This document shows positions 55,412 to 64,000 of a DNA stretch of 64,000 bases, in pieces (the stretch's first letter is position 1; each line of letters opens with the position of its first letter). The DNA is from Thermococcus onnurineus NA1 (GTDB lineage: Archaea > Methanobacteriota_B > Thermococci > Thermococcales > Thermococcaceae), in contig NC_011529.1 in NCBI RefSeq assembly GCF_000018365.1, positions 1,488,001-1,552,000 on the forward strand, read 5' to 3'. The position numbers and the translations under genes are program-made. The notes below the pieces were generated by a model. The model made no database searches, was not told the DNA's origin, and was given only the letters and a program-made list of their open reading frames with translations.

Positions 55412-56317
55412 ATGCCCCGAAGACTGTCATCACTTTCAACACGACTTATTGAACGGCTTATTCCAAAGATGTGGTTAAAGCGCTATGAAGTTTTCATATA
55501 CTCCGCTGGAATAAACTTTCTGGCTGTCGAGTATCTCGTTGTGTCTTTCCTTGTAGGGATAATTGGAGCCCTCGTGGTTGATTTGTTCCTTACTAAACTC
55601 TATGCACTCGCCGCGTTCTTGGCGCTGTTTCTTGGCATGGCCTTTGGCTATCCCTACTGGAAAATAACCAAGCGTATTGAGGAAATGGAGAAGATGCTTC
55701 CGGATGCATTTTTCTATCTGGCAAGCTCCCTCAGGGCGGGTATATCCTTCTCTGAGGCACTTGAAGAGCTCACTACGGCCAAGTTTGGTGCACTAACAGA
55801 GGAGTTCAAGAAAACTGTTGCCGAGATAAAGAAGGGCCGTTCAACTGTCGAAGCCCTCAGAGCGTTTGCCATAAGGAACAGGAAGTCTACTGTTATCTAC
55901 AGATCCATGATGATTATCATTGAGGCCATTGAAAGGGGTGCCCCTATGAGTGATATCCTTGTCTTCGTTGGAAACGACGTCAGAGAAATACTCAGAATCA
56001 AAAAGGAGCGCAAGGCCTCAACAGGGATGCAGGTGATGTTTTTCATAGTCACGAGTGGATTCATAGGCCCCCTAATCCTTGGCATAGTCTCTCAGGTCAT
56101 GGGAGCCATGAGCACTGGAGAAATTACATTCCCAATAGACACTATAAAAACAATACTTCTTGGCTTTGTCGTTCTACAGGCGATAGTCTCTGGCCTTGGA
56201 ATTGGCGTTATAAGAGAAGGAAAGTTCTCAGCAGGCCTTAAATACAGCCTGCTGCTTGTGGTAATGGGCGTTGTAATATTCCAAGGAGCATCAAACTTCC
56301 AGATCGGAGGCCTCTGA
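55412..56317 (+). CDS. TadC/GspF-type membrane platform protein 2
   Basis: 301 aa. Similar to the preceding gene product: N-terminal helices, then MLPDAFFYLASSLRAGISFSEALEEL and STVEALRAFAIRNRKSTVIYRSMMIIIEAIERGAPM, with C-terminal helices. Archaeal pilus systems commonly have two such subunits. The ATG at 55412 follows GAGGTGA. It overlaps the convergent FKBP gene by 27 bp. No prepilin peptidase or pilin gene is in the operon. Confidence 0.85.
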   Translation: MPRRLSSLSTRLIERLIPKMWLKRYEVFIYSAGINFLAVEYLVVSFLVGIIGALVVDLFLTKLYALAAFLALFLGMAFGYPYWKITKRIEEMEKMLPDAFFYLASSLRAGISFSEALEELTTAKFGALTEEFKKTVAEIKKGRSTVEALRAFAIRNRKSTVIYRSMMIIIEAIERGAPMSDILVFVGNDVREILRIKKERKASTGMQVMFFIVTSGFIGPLILGIVSQVMGAMSTGEITFPIDTIKTILLGFVVLQAIVSGLGIGVIREGKFSAGLKYSLLLVVMGVVIFQGASNFQIGGL

Positions 56318-56782
56318 TTCTTTAACCTTTTGTATGTCCACTATCTCGACCTCAAAGACAAGGGTCTTGCCCGCGAGCGGGTGGTTGAAGTCGAGGGTAA
56401 CGTTATCCGATCCAACCTTTGCTATCTTGGCTATTCCTGAATCGGTCATTACGTACATACCCTCGATGGGCTCTATGCCAACGCTTGAGAAGTCGGCTAT
56501 GGGTACCTCAATGATTAGTTCCGGGTTTGGCATGCCGTAGCCTTTTTCGGGTGGTATGGTGATGGTCTTCTTCTCACCAATCCCCATTCCGATAAGTGCC
56601 TCGTCAAGACCGGGTATTATCTCACCAACGCCAACGTTAACTCCGAGGGGCCCGTATTCCCTCTCCTCCACGTATATCTCGTTCTCCTTTGCGATATCCT
56701 CGTAACTCGTGTCAAAAATTTCTCCATCCTCAAATCTTCCGATGTAGTTGAACACCACAAAATCTCCAACTTCTACTTTCAT
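56291..56782 (-). CDS. FKBP-type peptidyl-prolyl isomerase (SlyD-like)
   Basis: 163 aa. FKBP domain with an IF (insert-in-flap) insertion typical of the short archaeal FKBP/SlyD type: VGDFVVFNYIGRFEDGEIFDTS, GVNVGVGEIIPGLDEALIGMGIGEKKT, PEKGYG and NHPLAGKTLVFEVEIVD. It acts as a folding helper chaperone. The ATG at 56782 fits the TATA-like GTTATAAGG and leaderless or near-leaderless start better than the TTG at 56797. Confidence 0.9.
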   Translation of the reverse strand: MKVEVGDFVVFNYIGRFEDGEIFDTSYEDIAKENEIYVEEREYGPLGVNVGVGEIIPGLDEALIGMGIGEKKTITIPPEKGYGMPNPELIIEVPIADFSSVGIEPIEGMYVMTDSGIAKIAKVGSDNVTLDFNHPLAGKTLVFEVEIVDIQKVKESEASDLEV

Positions 56783-56904
56783 TTCCTTCAACTCCAAAAG
56801 TGTTTCAGTAGGAGTGGACGCACGCCCTTATAACGATTTCTATTAACGAAGCGAGGTAATATATAGAAGAATAACAAGCTAATTCTAAGGTTGAGGTATA
56901 CGAA

Positions 56905-57198
56905 ATGGGATGTCTTTCAGATAGACTCCGGGAGGAGTATAAGGACCTCCAGATCAAGGAGGTTTACGCCACAAAGCTCGGAGACACAGACATTGAGATC
57001 CTTGAGGTCTCGAAGGATGGGCAGAAGTTTATAGCCATGTTTCAGAGCCGGCTCCTCAAAGATGGTATCTTCCAGTGGTCTCTCATAATAACAAGCGCAA
57101 ACAATACGAGAACCATCAAAGGTCTGGATCCAATGGACGGCATAAAACTTGCCCTTAAGTCGAGCATAGACGCCATGATAGCTGGGATGAAAGAGTGA
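56905..57198 (+). CDS. small conserved hypothetical protein
   Basis: 97 aa, soluble, alpha/beta: CLSDRLREEYKDLQIKEVYATKLGDTDIEIL, FIAMFQSRLLKDGIFQWSLIITSA (landmarks). The ATG has GAGGTAT upstream. It is transcribed alone, divergent from FKBP. No family is recognised. Confidence 0.6.
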   Translation: MGCLSDRLREEYKDLQIKEVYATKLGDTDIEILEVSKDGQKFIAMFQSRLLKDGIFQWSLIITSANNTRTIKGLDPMDGIKLALKSSIDAMIAGMKE

Positions 57199-57237
57199 AT
57201 CCCTACCAACGTCTAAAAATTTAGACAAAGGTGGGGA

Positions 57238-57732
57238 CTACTCTTCCGGAAGAATGTAGTAGACGTAGTGCGGTCTATTGGTTATTTCGTCAATGAAGAC
57301 AACCGTTCCTGTCTTGGGAGGCTTGAGATAGTGGACTTCGCCCTTCTTTGTCGTTACCGCTGCGAAGGCGTCACCGGTTCTGACGCGATTGCCCACGTTG
57401 GCTATGAGGGTTTTAGTGTAGCCCTCGACCGGGAGAAGGAGAAGCTCGTCGCCTTTCCTTAGGTATATTCTTGTCCTCCCGTCTGGGAGCACAAGGACGG
57501 CATCCACCTCCATCCTGCCCTTGAGTCTGTCCACGTGAAGGTAGAACCTGTCGTAGACTTCTTTGGCGAGGAACTTGGCCTTCTCGACGTCGATGAACTC
57601 TGGAACACTCTCACCTTTCCTCAGCCATACCTCAACGTTGTTCATTATGATGAGACAGTCCCTCGAAGCCTTGTTGTTTTCGATACACCCCTCTTTGGGG
57701 ACTTCAACGTAAAGCTTTGGCATCTTCTCCAT
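57238..57732 (-). CDS. DUF2118-like protein
   Basis: 164 aa. The C-terminal part resembles a biotinyl/lipoyl-type barrel (VEGYTKTLIANVGNRVRTGDAFAAVTTKKGEVHYLKPPKTGTVVFI as landmark) but the lipoyl-lysine motif (MKME-like) is absent. This matches archaeal DUF2118, a family of unknown function. The ATG at 57732 follows GGTGAT. Transcribed convergently with the 97-aa gene. Confidence 0.7.
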   Translation of the reverse strand: MEKMPKLYVEVPKEGCIENNKASRDCLIIMNNVEVWLRKGESVPEFIDVEKAKFLAKEVYDRFYLHVDRLKGRMEVDAVLVLPDGRTRIYLRKGDELLLLPVEGYTKTLIANVGNRVRTGDAFAAVTTKKGEVHYLKPPKTGTVVFIDEITNRPHYVYYILPEE

Positions 57733-57801
57733 ACATATCACCTGACCTTTACCTGGGGGTAAAAGTTTTTAAACCTGCCCTCCATACTACACCCGATAAA
57801 A

Positions 57802-58662
57802 ATGTCCACTAGGGTAAAATTTCTAACCCTCTTTGGACTGCTATTTTCATTGATGACACTTCTGTTGAGCTACGATACTAAAACCGGAGAGCTGAAAAAA
57901 AGCCCCGCCCCGTTCACAGGCTTTCTGGTAATTGCCGCCGCTATAGTTTCGGCGGTAATTCTCTTCCTTCTCTTTCTCAGCTGGCGCGATTCAACTTCCA
58001 GGAGAGAGTTTGAGGTCGACAAGCTCCGGTACGTGATTTCCTGGATCGTGATGGGGATTGGGGCCCTGGGGTACGTATACTTCGGTAGAAACCAAAAAAC
58101 GCTGCCCTTGTTTCCTAACATATCCTTCAACGAGACCCTCAACAACACCTCCATCGGTGAGACAGTAACCCCACCGTCTCCCCTTTACTACAACAACACC
58201 TTCGCAAACACAACCCCAACGGTTTCTCCTCAGACTAACTATCTGCTCTACGCCTTCGTCGCGATCTTCATAGTGGGAGCGGTTTACTTTGCCGTTGTCT
58301 ACTACCGTGAGGCCCTCAGGAAGAGGAAAAGGAAGAAGATGTGCGAGAGGGCAGAGCTGTTCGATAAAAAGCTCGATGAGCTCGGCCTCGACATGTTCAG
58401 CGACCCGAAGGAGGCTGTTGTTGGTATATACAAGAACGCCGTCCTCTGGCTCGAAGTCTTGGGAATACCGTATAGGAAGAGTTGGACCCACTGGGAGCAC
58501 GCGAGGAACGTGAACGTGTCCCTATTCAAAGAGCCGTTCGTTGGTTTAACGAAGCTCTTTGAAAAGGCAAAGTATGCCCCCGAGAAGGTTACATGGGACG
58601 ATGCGGAGAAAGCCCTCGAGCTTTACAGAAAGATGCGGGGTGCGTTGAATGGGGCTACATAA
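57802..58662 (+). CDS. membrane protein with DUF4129-like C-terminus (MoxR operon)
   Basis: 286 aa. Three to four helices (TLFGLLFSLMTLLLSY; FTGFLVIAAAIVSAVILFLLFL; VISWIVMGIGALGYVYF; LLYAFVAIFIVGAVYFAVVYY) with an N-glycosylated extracellular loop, then a cytoplasmic domain (KEAVVGIYKNAVLWLEVLGIPYRKSWTHWEHAR) typical of DUF4129. The TATA box TTTTTAAACC (about 57765-57774) sits ~28 bp before the ATG, so a leaderless start is likely. First gene of the five-gene operon. Confidence 0.8.
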   Translation: MSTRVKFLTLFGLLFSLMTLLLSYDTKTGELKKSPAPFTGFLVIAAAIVSAVILFLLFLSWRDSTSRREFEVDKLRYVISWIVMGIGALGYVYFGRNQKTLPLFPNISFNETLNNTSIGETVTPPSPLYYNNTFANTTPTVSPQTNYLLYAFVAIFIVGAVYFAVVYYREALRKRKRKKMCERAELFDKKLDELGLDMFSDPKEAVVGIYKNAVLWLEVLGIPYRKSWTHWEHARNVNVSLFKEPFVGLTKLFEKAKYAPEKVTWDDAEKALELYRKMRGALNGAT

Positions 58663-59101
58663 AGCCGTGGTCATCGTCGGTGCCGTTCTGTTGCTTATAG
58701 CTACAATTGCGGGTTCGTACATGGTCAGATGGTTAGCGGTTCTCTTCCTTGGGATCTTTCTGGCGTTCTTTCTCTTTGGCATAGAGATACGAGTGGCGAG
58801 ACCCAGGCTGAGACGTTCGATGCAGGTGAAAAGAAAGACAGACGTCGACAGAACCATCGCCCTCATAGACAAGGCCAAAACTGGTAAAGTCGCCCGCTCT
58901 CTTGTGGAGGAGAAGATAATAGACATCTACGCGACCCTTTCCGACGATTACAACTCAACCTACCGCTCACTCCTCTCCAAGCCGAACGAGGCATTGAAGG
59001 CTCTTCGCTCGGAGCGGGACTTTCTTGACAACCTTGAAAAGGCACTCAAGATTGTGGAGGCTGATCTAAATGAAGGTAGAAGAGGTAAGCCTGAAGGGTA
59101 A
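58649..59101 (+). CDS. small membrane protein of the MoxR operon
   Basis: 150 aa. Two helices ([36 protein letters not shown]) then a basic, helical cytoplasmic tail. Starts 14 bp before the previous stop, with GGGGTGCG before the ATG, and overlaps the MoxR gene by 32 bp. No family is recognised; it seems an operon-specific partner. Confidence 0.7.
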   Translation: MGLHKAVVIVGAVLLLIATIAGSYMVRWLAVLFLGIFLAFFLFGIEIRVARPRLRRSMQVKRKTDVDRTIALIDKAKTGKVARSLVEEKIIDIYATLSDDYNSTYRSLLSKPNEALKALRSERDFLDNLEKALKIVEADLNEGRRGKPEG

Positions 59102-60023
59102 TCTGGTCTTGGAAGAGGTCAAGAGGGCCATAGTAGGAAAGGACGAGGTGCTCAAGTTAATCCTGACAACGATACTCGCTGATGGCCACGTACTGCTCGA
59201 GGATCTTCCGGGTCTCGCAAAGACCCTGATGGCGAAGAGCTTCGCCAAGGCTTTGGGTCTTGATTTCAAGCGCGTTCAGTTCACTCCAGATCTACTTCCG
59301 AGTGACATTCTTGGCGTGAGCGTCTTCGACCAGAAAACGCTTGAGTTCGAGTTCAAGAAGGGGCCAGTATTCACCAACATCCTTCTCGCTGACGAGATAA
59401 ACCGTGCCCCACCGAAGACCCAGAGTGCGCTCCTTGAGGCAATGCAGGAGAGACAGGTTACAGTGGAGGGTAAGACCTACGAGCTGTCCAAGCCCTTCAT
59501 AGTTATAGCCACCCAGAACCCAATAGAGCAGGAGGGAACCTATCCCCTGCCAGAGGCCCAGCTCGACAGGTTTCTGGTTAGGCTCCGCGTCGGTTACCCG
59601 AGCAAGGACGAGGAGATCGAGATACTCCGCAGGAGAATGGCCAGAAAGAAGGAGGAAGTAGACATAAACTCCATCCTTACTCCTGAGGAAGTCGTGGAGA
59701 TGCAGAGGGCAATCGAGGATGTCTACGTCAGCGACGCCATCCTTGAGTACATAACGGATATCGTCATCGCCACCCGGGAGGACAGAAGGGAGATAGAGGT
59801 CGGTGCCTCTCCGAGGGGAAGTCTCGCCCTCCTCAAGCTCTCCCGCGCCTATGCCGCACTCGAGGGCAGGGACTACGTGATTCCCGACGATGTTAAAGCG
59901 ATAGCCGTTCCTGCCCTGAGCCACAGGCTCATCCTCAAGCGCGAGCTCTGGTACACCAAGGTCAGCCAGGAGAGCATCATGGAGAAGCTCCTTGAGCGCG
60001 TTCCCGTTCCCAAGTTCGAGTGA
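59070..60023 (+). CDS. MoxR-family AAA+ ATPase
   Basis: 317 aa. AAA+ motifs: Walker [19 protein letters not shown], Walker [25 protein letters not shown], sensor 1 [23 protein letters not shown], arginine finger and sensor 2 [18 protein letters not shown]. MoxR ATPases act as chaperones and mature partner complexes, often with the DUF58 protein encoded next. GGAGGCTGAT precedes the ATG. Confidence 0.93.
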   Translation: MKVEEVSLKGNLVLEEVKRAIVGKDEVLKLILTTILADGHVLLEDLPGLAKTLMAKSFAKALGLDFKRVQFTPDLLPSDILGVSVFDQKTLEFEFKKGPVFTNILLADEINRAPPKTQSALLEAMQERQVTVEGKTYELSKPFIVIATQNPIEQEGTYPLPEAQLDRFLVRLRVGYPSKDEEIEILRRRMARKKEEVDINSILTPEEVVEMQRAIEDVYVSDAILEYITDIVIATREDRREIEVGASPRGSLALLKLSRAYAALEGRDYVIPDDVKAIAVPALSHRLILKRELWYTKVSQESIMEKLLERVPVPKFE

Positions 60024-60032
60024 GGTGGAAGA

Positions 60033-61340
60033 GTGGCCGAGAGCGGTGAGGTCATACTCCGGACCCCGACGAACGTTAAGGGAAGGGAAAAGCCTGCAGG
60101 ACTAGCTGGGAGAATGATGCCCACCGAGAAAGCCGAGGAGATACTGATAGCCCTGTGGCTCATTGTCCTCTTTGCCTTTCTCTTGCTCCGCTGGGAGATG
60201 GTTTACCTTACTCTTCCAATCCTCTGGCTGCTCTTCATAGCCGTTTTCTTCTTCAAGCCCAGCCTGAACGTTGAGATAGAGCGTATTATTCCCCACAATC
60301 GTTTTCTGGAGGGCACCGAAGTCGAAATCCAGCTCAGGATAAAGTCCCGCGAGAGGATTCCGAGCCTTAAGCTTGTGGAGAACATACCAGAAGGGCTTGA
60401 GCTTGTAGAGGGTAGCAAGGAGTATGTGATTTCCCTAAAGAAGGGTGAGGAGAGAATCCTGAGATATAGAGTTAGGGTAAAGAGGGGTATCCACGAGTTC
60501 AACTGGGTCGGTCTCAGCTACCGTGATCCCTTCGGCTTTTTCAAGGTTGATAAGAAGATTGAACTCTACACTGAAATCGTTGGCGTCCCCATCATAGAGG
60601 ACGTCCCCACCCCATACTCCACGAGGGGAACGAAGATAACCGTCGGTCCACTGCCATCGCCAAGGGTCGGCGAAGGTGTCGAGTTCCACGCTATAAGGGA
60701 GTACCAGCCCGGTGACCCGCTCAAGATAATCAACTGGAAGGCCACCGCAAGGACTGGAAGGATAATGGCCAACGAGTACGAGAGCGAGAGGAAGGTGGAC
60801 GTCGTCTTCATCGTCGATTCCTCCTACACGGGAGAGCTCGTCTTTGACTATCTCGTCCGTGCTGCTGCCTCGCTCATGCTCGACGCCCTTAACAACGGCA
60901 CGAGCTTCGGTTTGCTCTTAGCTGAAGAAGTCCCCCTCTGGGTCCGGATAGACTACGGAAAGAGGCACTTCTTCAAGTGTGTTGATTTTCTCAGCACTGC
61001 AAAGCCGGACAAGAACAACCTGATTGCCTACCAGGTTGAGCATCTCATAAAGTCCCGCTTTCCGGCGAGGGCTCAGCTGCTATACTTCTCGCCCCTCCTG
61101 GCAGAAGAGAGCAGGGAGGCGCTTAAAACCATGGCGAGGTACGGCTACAACGTCGTTGTCATAAGTCCCAACCCATACACGGCCCTCGAGCCGAAGAGCA
61201 GGGAAGAGGAGCTCGCATTAAAGCTTCTCAGCCTTCAGAGAAAGGCCATGCTGAGGAAGATGGCAGCCTATGGAATAATAATCGATTGGGACGTCAGGAA
61301 GCCCCTCAAGTCTGCGATAGCAGAGGTGATAAGCCTATGA
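60033..61340 (+). CDS. DUF58/VWA-like protein, MoxR partner
   Basis: 435 aa. Two N-terminal helices, a beta-rich domain with EVEIQLRIKSRERIPSLKLVENIPEGL, then the DUF58 signature EFHAIREYQPGDPLKIINWKATARTGRIMANEYESER and a VWA-like core VVFIVDSSYTGE. This is the usual MoxR partner. GTG start at 60033 with GAGGTGGAAGA. Overlaps the next gene by 4 bp (ATGA). Confidence 0.9.
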   Translation: MAESGEVILRTPTNVKGREKPAGLAGRMMPTEKAEEILIALWLIVLFAFLLLRWEMVYLTLPILWLLFIAVFFFKPSLNVEIERIIPHNRFLEGTEVEIQLRIKSRERIPSLKLVENIPEGLELVEGSKEYVISLKKGEERILRYRVRVKRGIHEFNWVGLSYRDPFGFFKVDKKIELYTEIVGVPIIEDVPTPYSTRGTKITVGPLPSPRVGEGVEFHAIREYQPGDPLKIINWKATARTGRIMANEYESERKVDVVFIVDSSYTGELVFDYLVRAAASLMLDALNNGTSFGLLLAEEVPLWVRIDYGKRHFFKCVDFLSTAKPDKNNLIAYQVEHLIKSRFPARAQLLYFSPLLAEESREALKTMARYGYNVVVISPNPYTALEPKSREEELALKLLSLQRKAMLRKMAAYGIIIDWDVRKPLKSAIAEVISL

Positions 61341-61762
61341 AGATAAAGAGGCGGCTCTTTTCAGTGATTCCATTGGCTCTCCTCTTTGCGCTGCTGGCGA
61401 GGATTGACGGCAGGATCCTCTTCCTGATCCCCCTTGGCCTTATGGGAATCCAGTGGTACTTCATCGGCTCCCTCTTTCTCGTGACCGTTGGGGTATTCCT
61501 GATATACACACGCACCGGCGGACTTTACGGCCTCGCGATAATAGCCCTAACCCTTCTGGCCATCGAGATGGGCTACCTCGACAGGGAGAGGGCTCCAAAG
61601 GAGCATTACTTCGTCGTCTTAGCTGCGGTGGTGCTGGCTTTTCCAACTTATCTCCTCATGGAGAGCATCTCCCCTGCCCTTCCGAGGCTCGAGGTTACTG
61701 CCTTGGCCGCTTTCCTGCTCATAGCACTGTACGTCTTCGCGAAGGCCGTTGCTGAGAGCTAA
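61337..61762 (+). CDS. small multi-pass membrane protein, last gene of the MoxR operon
   Basis: 141 aa with about five helices (LFSVIPLALLFALLA, FLIPLGLMGIQWYFIGSLFLVTVGVFLIY, GLAIIALTLLAIEMGYL, HYFVVLAAVVLAFPTYLLM, ALAAFLLIALYVFAKAV). GAGGTGATAAGC precedes the ATG at 61337, which overlaps the DUF58 stop. No family is recognised. Its 3' end overlaps the convergent PfkB gene by 4 bp. Confidence 0.75.
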   Translation: MKIKRRLFSVIPLALLFALLARIDGRILFLIPLGLMGIQWYFIGSLFLVTVGVFLIYTRTGGLYGLAIIALTLLAIEMGYLDRERAPKEHYFVVLAAVVLAFPTYLLMESISPALPRLEVTALAAFLLIALYVFAKAVAES

Positions 61763-62592
61763 ACCTCTATGCTCCAGCTCCCCATCTTTTTGAGGATCTC
61801 GCGGGCTCTCTCGAGACCCGTTCTAACGCACTCCTCGAGCGGTGCTCCCTTAGAGTATCCCGCCAGGAAGCCACCCGCGAATGCATCTCCAGCCCCGGTC
61901 GGATCCACTATCTCCTCGGGACTTATTGGGAGTGCCGGGAACTCTTTGAAGGTTCCATCGTAGATTAAAACTCCCCTCTCGCTCCTTGTGATGACCACCA
62001 GCTTCGCGCCCCAGTCGTGGAGAATCTTTGCGGCTTCCTCCGCGGTCTCGGCTTTCGTTATCGTTAACGCCTCCCTCTCGTTGGGGAAGATAACCTCAAC
62101 GCGCGAGACTATCTCCTTCATAAGTTTGGTTTTCCTCTTGTAGTCCTCCATGTAGGTCGGGTTGAAGTCAATGCTTATCCTTTTCCCTTCGAGCCTTTTG
62201 ATGGCTTTCAGTTGTTCCCCTGGGGGAATGGGAGCTATGTGGAAGAGTTTGGCTTTGAGATATTCTTCGGGAATGGGTGTCTCCCCCATGGCCTGGGCAA
62301 CTCCCATGTCAACGGGTGCATCCACGCTTCCGTCCTCATGGTATATCATGTAGATATGTATCGTCCTTCCCGGGAGAACCTGAACGCCTCTAACGTCAAG
62401 GATCGATGAGAGTTTCTCCAGCCACTCTCCCGGGAAATCCTCGCCCACCTTGGTAACGAGGCCCACCTTGGCCCCTGCTAGAGCCGCAGAAGTCGCCACT
62501 GCCGTTGCAGCTCCTCCCGGAAGGAGTATCTCTTCCTTGCCCGGAAACCTGAGATGATCTATTGAGACATGACCGAGCACGACGAGGTCCAT
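61759..62592 (-). CDS. PfkB-family carbohydrate kinase
   Basis: 277 aa. Ribokinase fold: LVVLGHVSIDHL, LLPGGAATAVATSAALAG (substrate glycine pair), and the ATP/anion-hole motif VDPTGAGDAFAGGFLAGYSKG with catalytic Asp. Substrate cannot be assigned; nucleoside, ribose and sugar-phosphate kinases share this fold. The ATG at 62592 follows GGTGATGAGG; the GTG at 62601 and ATG at 62598 lie inside that site. Confidence 0.88.
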   Translation of the reverse strand: MDLVVLGHVSIDHLRFPGKEEILLPGGAATAVATSAALAGAKVGLVTKVGEDFPGEWLEKLSSILDVRGVQVLPGRTIHIYMIYHEDGSVDAPVDMGVAQAMGETPIPEEYLKAKLFHIAPIPPGEQLKAIKRLEGKRISIDFNPTYMEDYKRKTKLMKEIVSRVEVIFPNEREALTITKAETAEEAAKILHDWGAKLVVITRSERGVLIYDGTFKEFPALPISPEEIVDPTGAGDAFAGGFLAGYSKGAPLEECVRTGLERAREILKKMGSWSIEV

Positions 62593-62748
62593 CCTCATCA
62601 CCGTCTTTTATTTTGGCCATCATTATGAACCGGTCTTTAAGCGATTTCCGGTTGAGTAATCGATTTCTACCCCTCCGTTCAGATGTTCATCGAAAAGATT
62701 AAAAGAGCCTAATTCCAATGCTGAATCAAAGAGAGTGGGGTGGTTGCT

Positions 62749-64000
62749 ATGGAGGAAGTTTTCCAGAACGAAACCATCAAGCAGATTCTCGCCAAGTATA
62801 GGCGCATCTGGGCCATTAGCCACGCCCGGAGCGTCCTTGGCTGGGACATGGAGGTTAACATGCCTAGAGAGGGCATATTCGAGCGCTCCGTTGCCCAGGG
62901 TGAGCTGAGCGTTCTCAGCCAGGAGTTCCTCCTCAAGCCCGAGTTCGTCGAGCTCGTCGAGAAGGCGAAGGGAATCGAAGACCTCAACGAGTACGAGCGC
63001 GGCGTCGTTCGCGTCCTCGACCGCTCAATCAGGATAAGCAAGTCCTTCCCACCTGAGTTCCTCAGGGAGATGAGCGAGGTAACGAGCCAGGCAACGAAAG
63101 CATGGGAAGAGGCTAAAAGAACCAACGACTACTCCAAGTTCGAGCCTTGGCTCGACAGAATCATAGACCTCGCCAAGAGGGCCGCTGACTACCTCGGCTA
63201 CGAGGACGAGCCTTACGATGCCCTGCTCGATCTCTTTGAGGAGGGGACAACCACAAGAGACGTCGAAAGAATGTTCAAAAAGCTGGAGAAGGAGCTCAAA
63301 CCGCTCCTCGAAAAGATAATGGACGAGGGAAAGGTTCCGCAGAGCCACCCGCTCGAAAAGGAGAAGTACAAGAGGGAGCAGATGGAGCGCGTTAACCTCT
63401 GGATTTTGGAGAAGTTCGGCTTTCCGCTCGGCGTCCGCTCGAGGCTTGACGTCTCGGCCCATCCGTTCACCACGGAGTTTGGCATAAGGGACGTCAGGAT
63501 AACGACCAGATACGAGGGCTACGACTTTAGGAGGACCATACTGAGCACTGTCCACGAGTTCGGTCATGCCCTCTACGAGCTCCAGCAGGATGAGCGCTTC
63601 ATGTTCAGTCCGATCGCTGGAGGTGTCTCCCTTGGAATCCATGAGAGCCAGAGCAGGTTCTGGGAGAACGTAATCGGAAGGAGCAGGGAGTTCGCCGAGC
63701 TGATTCACCCAGTGCTCAAGGAAAACCTGCCGTTCATGGCCAACTACACGCCCGAGGATGTTTACCTCTACTTCAACATGGTCAGGCCGGACTTCATCAG
63801 GACAGAGTCTGATGTTGTAACCTACAACTTCCACATACTCCTTCGCTTCAAGCTCGAGAGGATGATGCTCAACGAGGGCGTCAAGGCGAAAGATCTCCCT
63901 GAGCTCTGGAACGAGGAGATGGAGAGGCTCCTCGGCATAAGGCCCAAGACCTACGCCGAGGGAATACTCCAGGACATCCACTGGGCCCACGGGACGGTCG
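62749..64000 (+). CDS. thermostable carboxypeptidase, M32 family (3' truncated)
   Basis: At least 417 aa, open at the right edge (family about 500 aa). Zinc motif HEFGHALYE with downstream Glu in HESQSRFWENV (IHESQSRFWE), typical of carboxypeptidase Taq/M32. Removes C-terminal residues from peptides in the cytoplasm. The ATG at 62749 follows GGGGTGGTTGCT. The family recognises the motif TVHEFGHALYELQ. Function firm. Confidence 0.93.
   Translation, partial: MEEVFQNETIKQILAKYRRIWAISHARSVLGWDMEVNMPREGIFERSVAQGELSVLSQEFLLKPEFVELVEKAKGIEDLNEYERGVVRVLDRSIRISKSFPPEFLREMSEVTSQATKAWEEAKRTNDYSKFEPWLDRIIDLAKRAADYLGYEDEPYDALLDLFEEGTTTRDVERMFKKLEKELKPLLEKIMDEGKVPQSHPLEKEKYKREQMERVNLWILEKFGFPLGVRSRLDVSAHPFTTEFGIRDVRITTRYEGYDFRRTILSTVHEFGHALYELQQDERFMFSPIAGGVSLGIHESQSRFWENVIGRSREFAELIHPVLKENLPFMANYTPEDVYLYFNMVRPDFIRTESDVVTYNFHILLRFKLERMMLNEGVKAKDLPELWNEEMERLLGIRPKTYAEGILQDIHWAHGTV

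Overview
This window comes from a hyperthermophilic euryarchaeon of the order Thermococcales, most likely a Thermococcus. The evidence is the linkage of orc1/cdc6 with both PolD subunits, radA and nucS; TATA boxes about 25 bp before leaderless or GGTGA-led genes; ADP-forming acyl-CoA synthetase subunits; a CGP-CTERM surface protein; a Thermococcales-type secreted alpha-amylase with a TrmBL1/Tgr box; and a PolD intein that ends in Gln. I name no species. Genes are packed tightly on both strands, with many 1-50 bp overlaps. Only four stretches over 300 bp lack genes: 10268-10585, 11418-11967, 22250-22926 and 44792-45148.

Layout. 1-4.8 kb (+): the tail of a membrane-anchored protein, a LEA14-like protein, a small conserved protein, an NSUN6-type tRNA m5C methyltransferase, a UPF0104 membrane protein and NAD kinase. 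4.8-9.7 kb (-): a DUF835 membrane protein, Kae1, a flavin-reductase-like protein, an ADP-forming acyl-CoA synthetase alpha chain and a secreted membrane-anchored protein. 9.8-11.4 kb (+): phosphopantetheine adenylyltransferase, a possible IS605 scar, triosephosphate isomerase and tRNA-Gln(TTG), followed by about 550 bp of hairpin-rich non-coding DNA. 12.0-22.2 kb (-): a zinc-ribbon protein, then the replication operon orc1-DP1-DP2 (DP2 carries an intein in its active site) and a 208-aa gene of unknown function. 22.25-22.93 kb: the replication origin. 22.9-26.0 kb (+): K+ channel, RadA, NucS. 26.0-27.1 kb (-): a small protein and the PbaB-like proteasome chaperone/activator. 27.2-36.5 kb (+): MTA phosphorylase, secreted nuclease, MTA/SAH deaminase, DUF835 protein, macro-domain protein, a broken ABC ATPase with its permease, a CGP-CTERM PEGA protein, and the NAD(P)HX repair enzyme. 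36.5-39.5 kb (-): alpha-amylase and an HTH-DUF211-HTH operon. 39.7-47.4 kb (+): SLC13 transporter, a second acyl-CoA synthetase alpha chain, TrpRS, an FAH-family enzyme, a lipoprotein and an OPT transporter. 47.5-49.9 kb (-): Trm14, a permuted GTPase and a TIGR04076 protein. 50-56.3 kb (+): a type-IV-pilus/type-II-secretion operon. Then come FKBP, small proteins, a MoxR/DUF58/DUF4129 operon (57.8-61.8 kb), a PfkB kinase, and an M32 carboxypeptidase that runs off the right edge.

The most interesting signal is a family of Origin Recognition Box (ORB) elements of the form TTCCAGTGGAAAYNNARCTC. The 11-bp core TTCCA(G/C)TGGAA occurs exactly ten times in 64 kb, and the full element with its ARCTC arm occurs eight times at constant spacing. 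Only some copies lie in the non-coding origin. Others lie inside the disordered linker of DP1, at the orc1 start codon, in the last codons of the K+ channel gene, just before the MTA phosphorylase promoter, and in the leader of trpS about 20 kb away. This suggests an Orc1 binding network that extends well beyond the origin and into neighbouring genes. A second lead is that the unknown protein between orc1 and the origin ends in Ile-Tyr-Leu, the HbYX-type tail also found on the neighbouring PbaB. It may therefore contact the proteasome.
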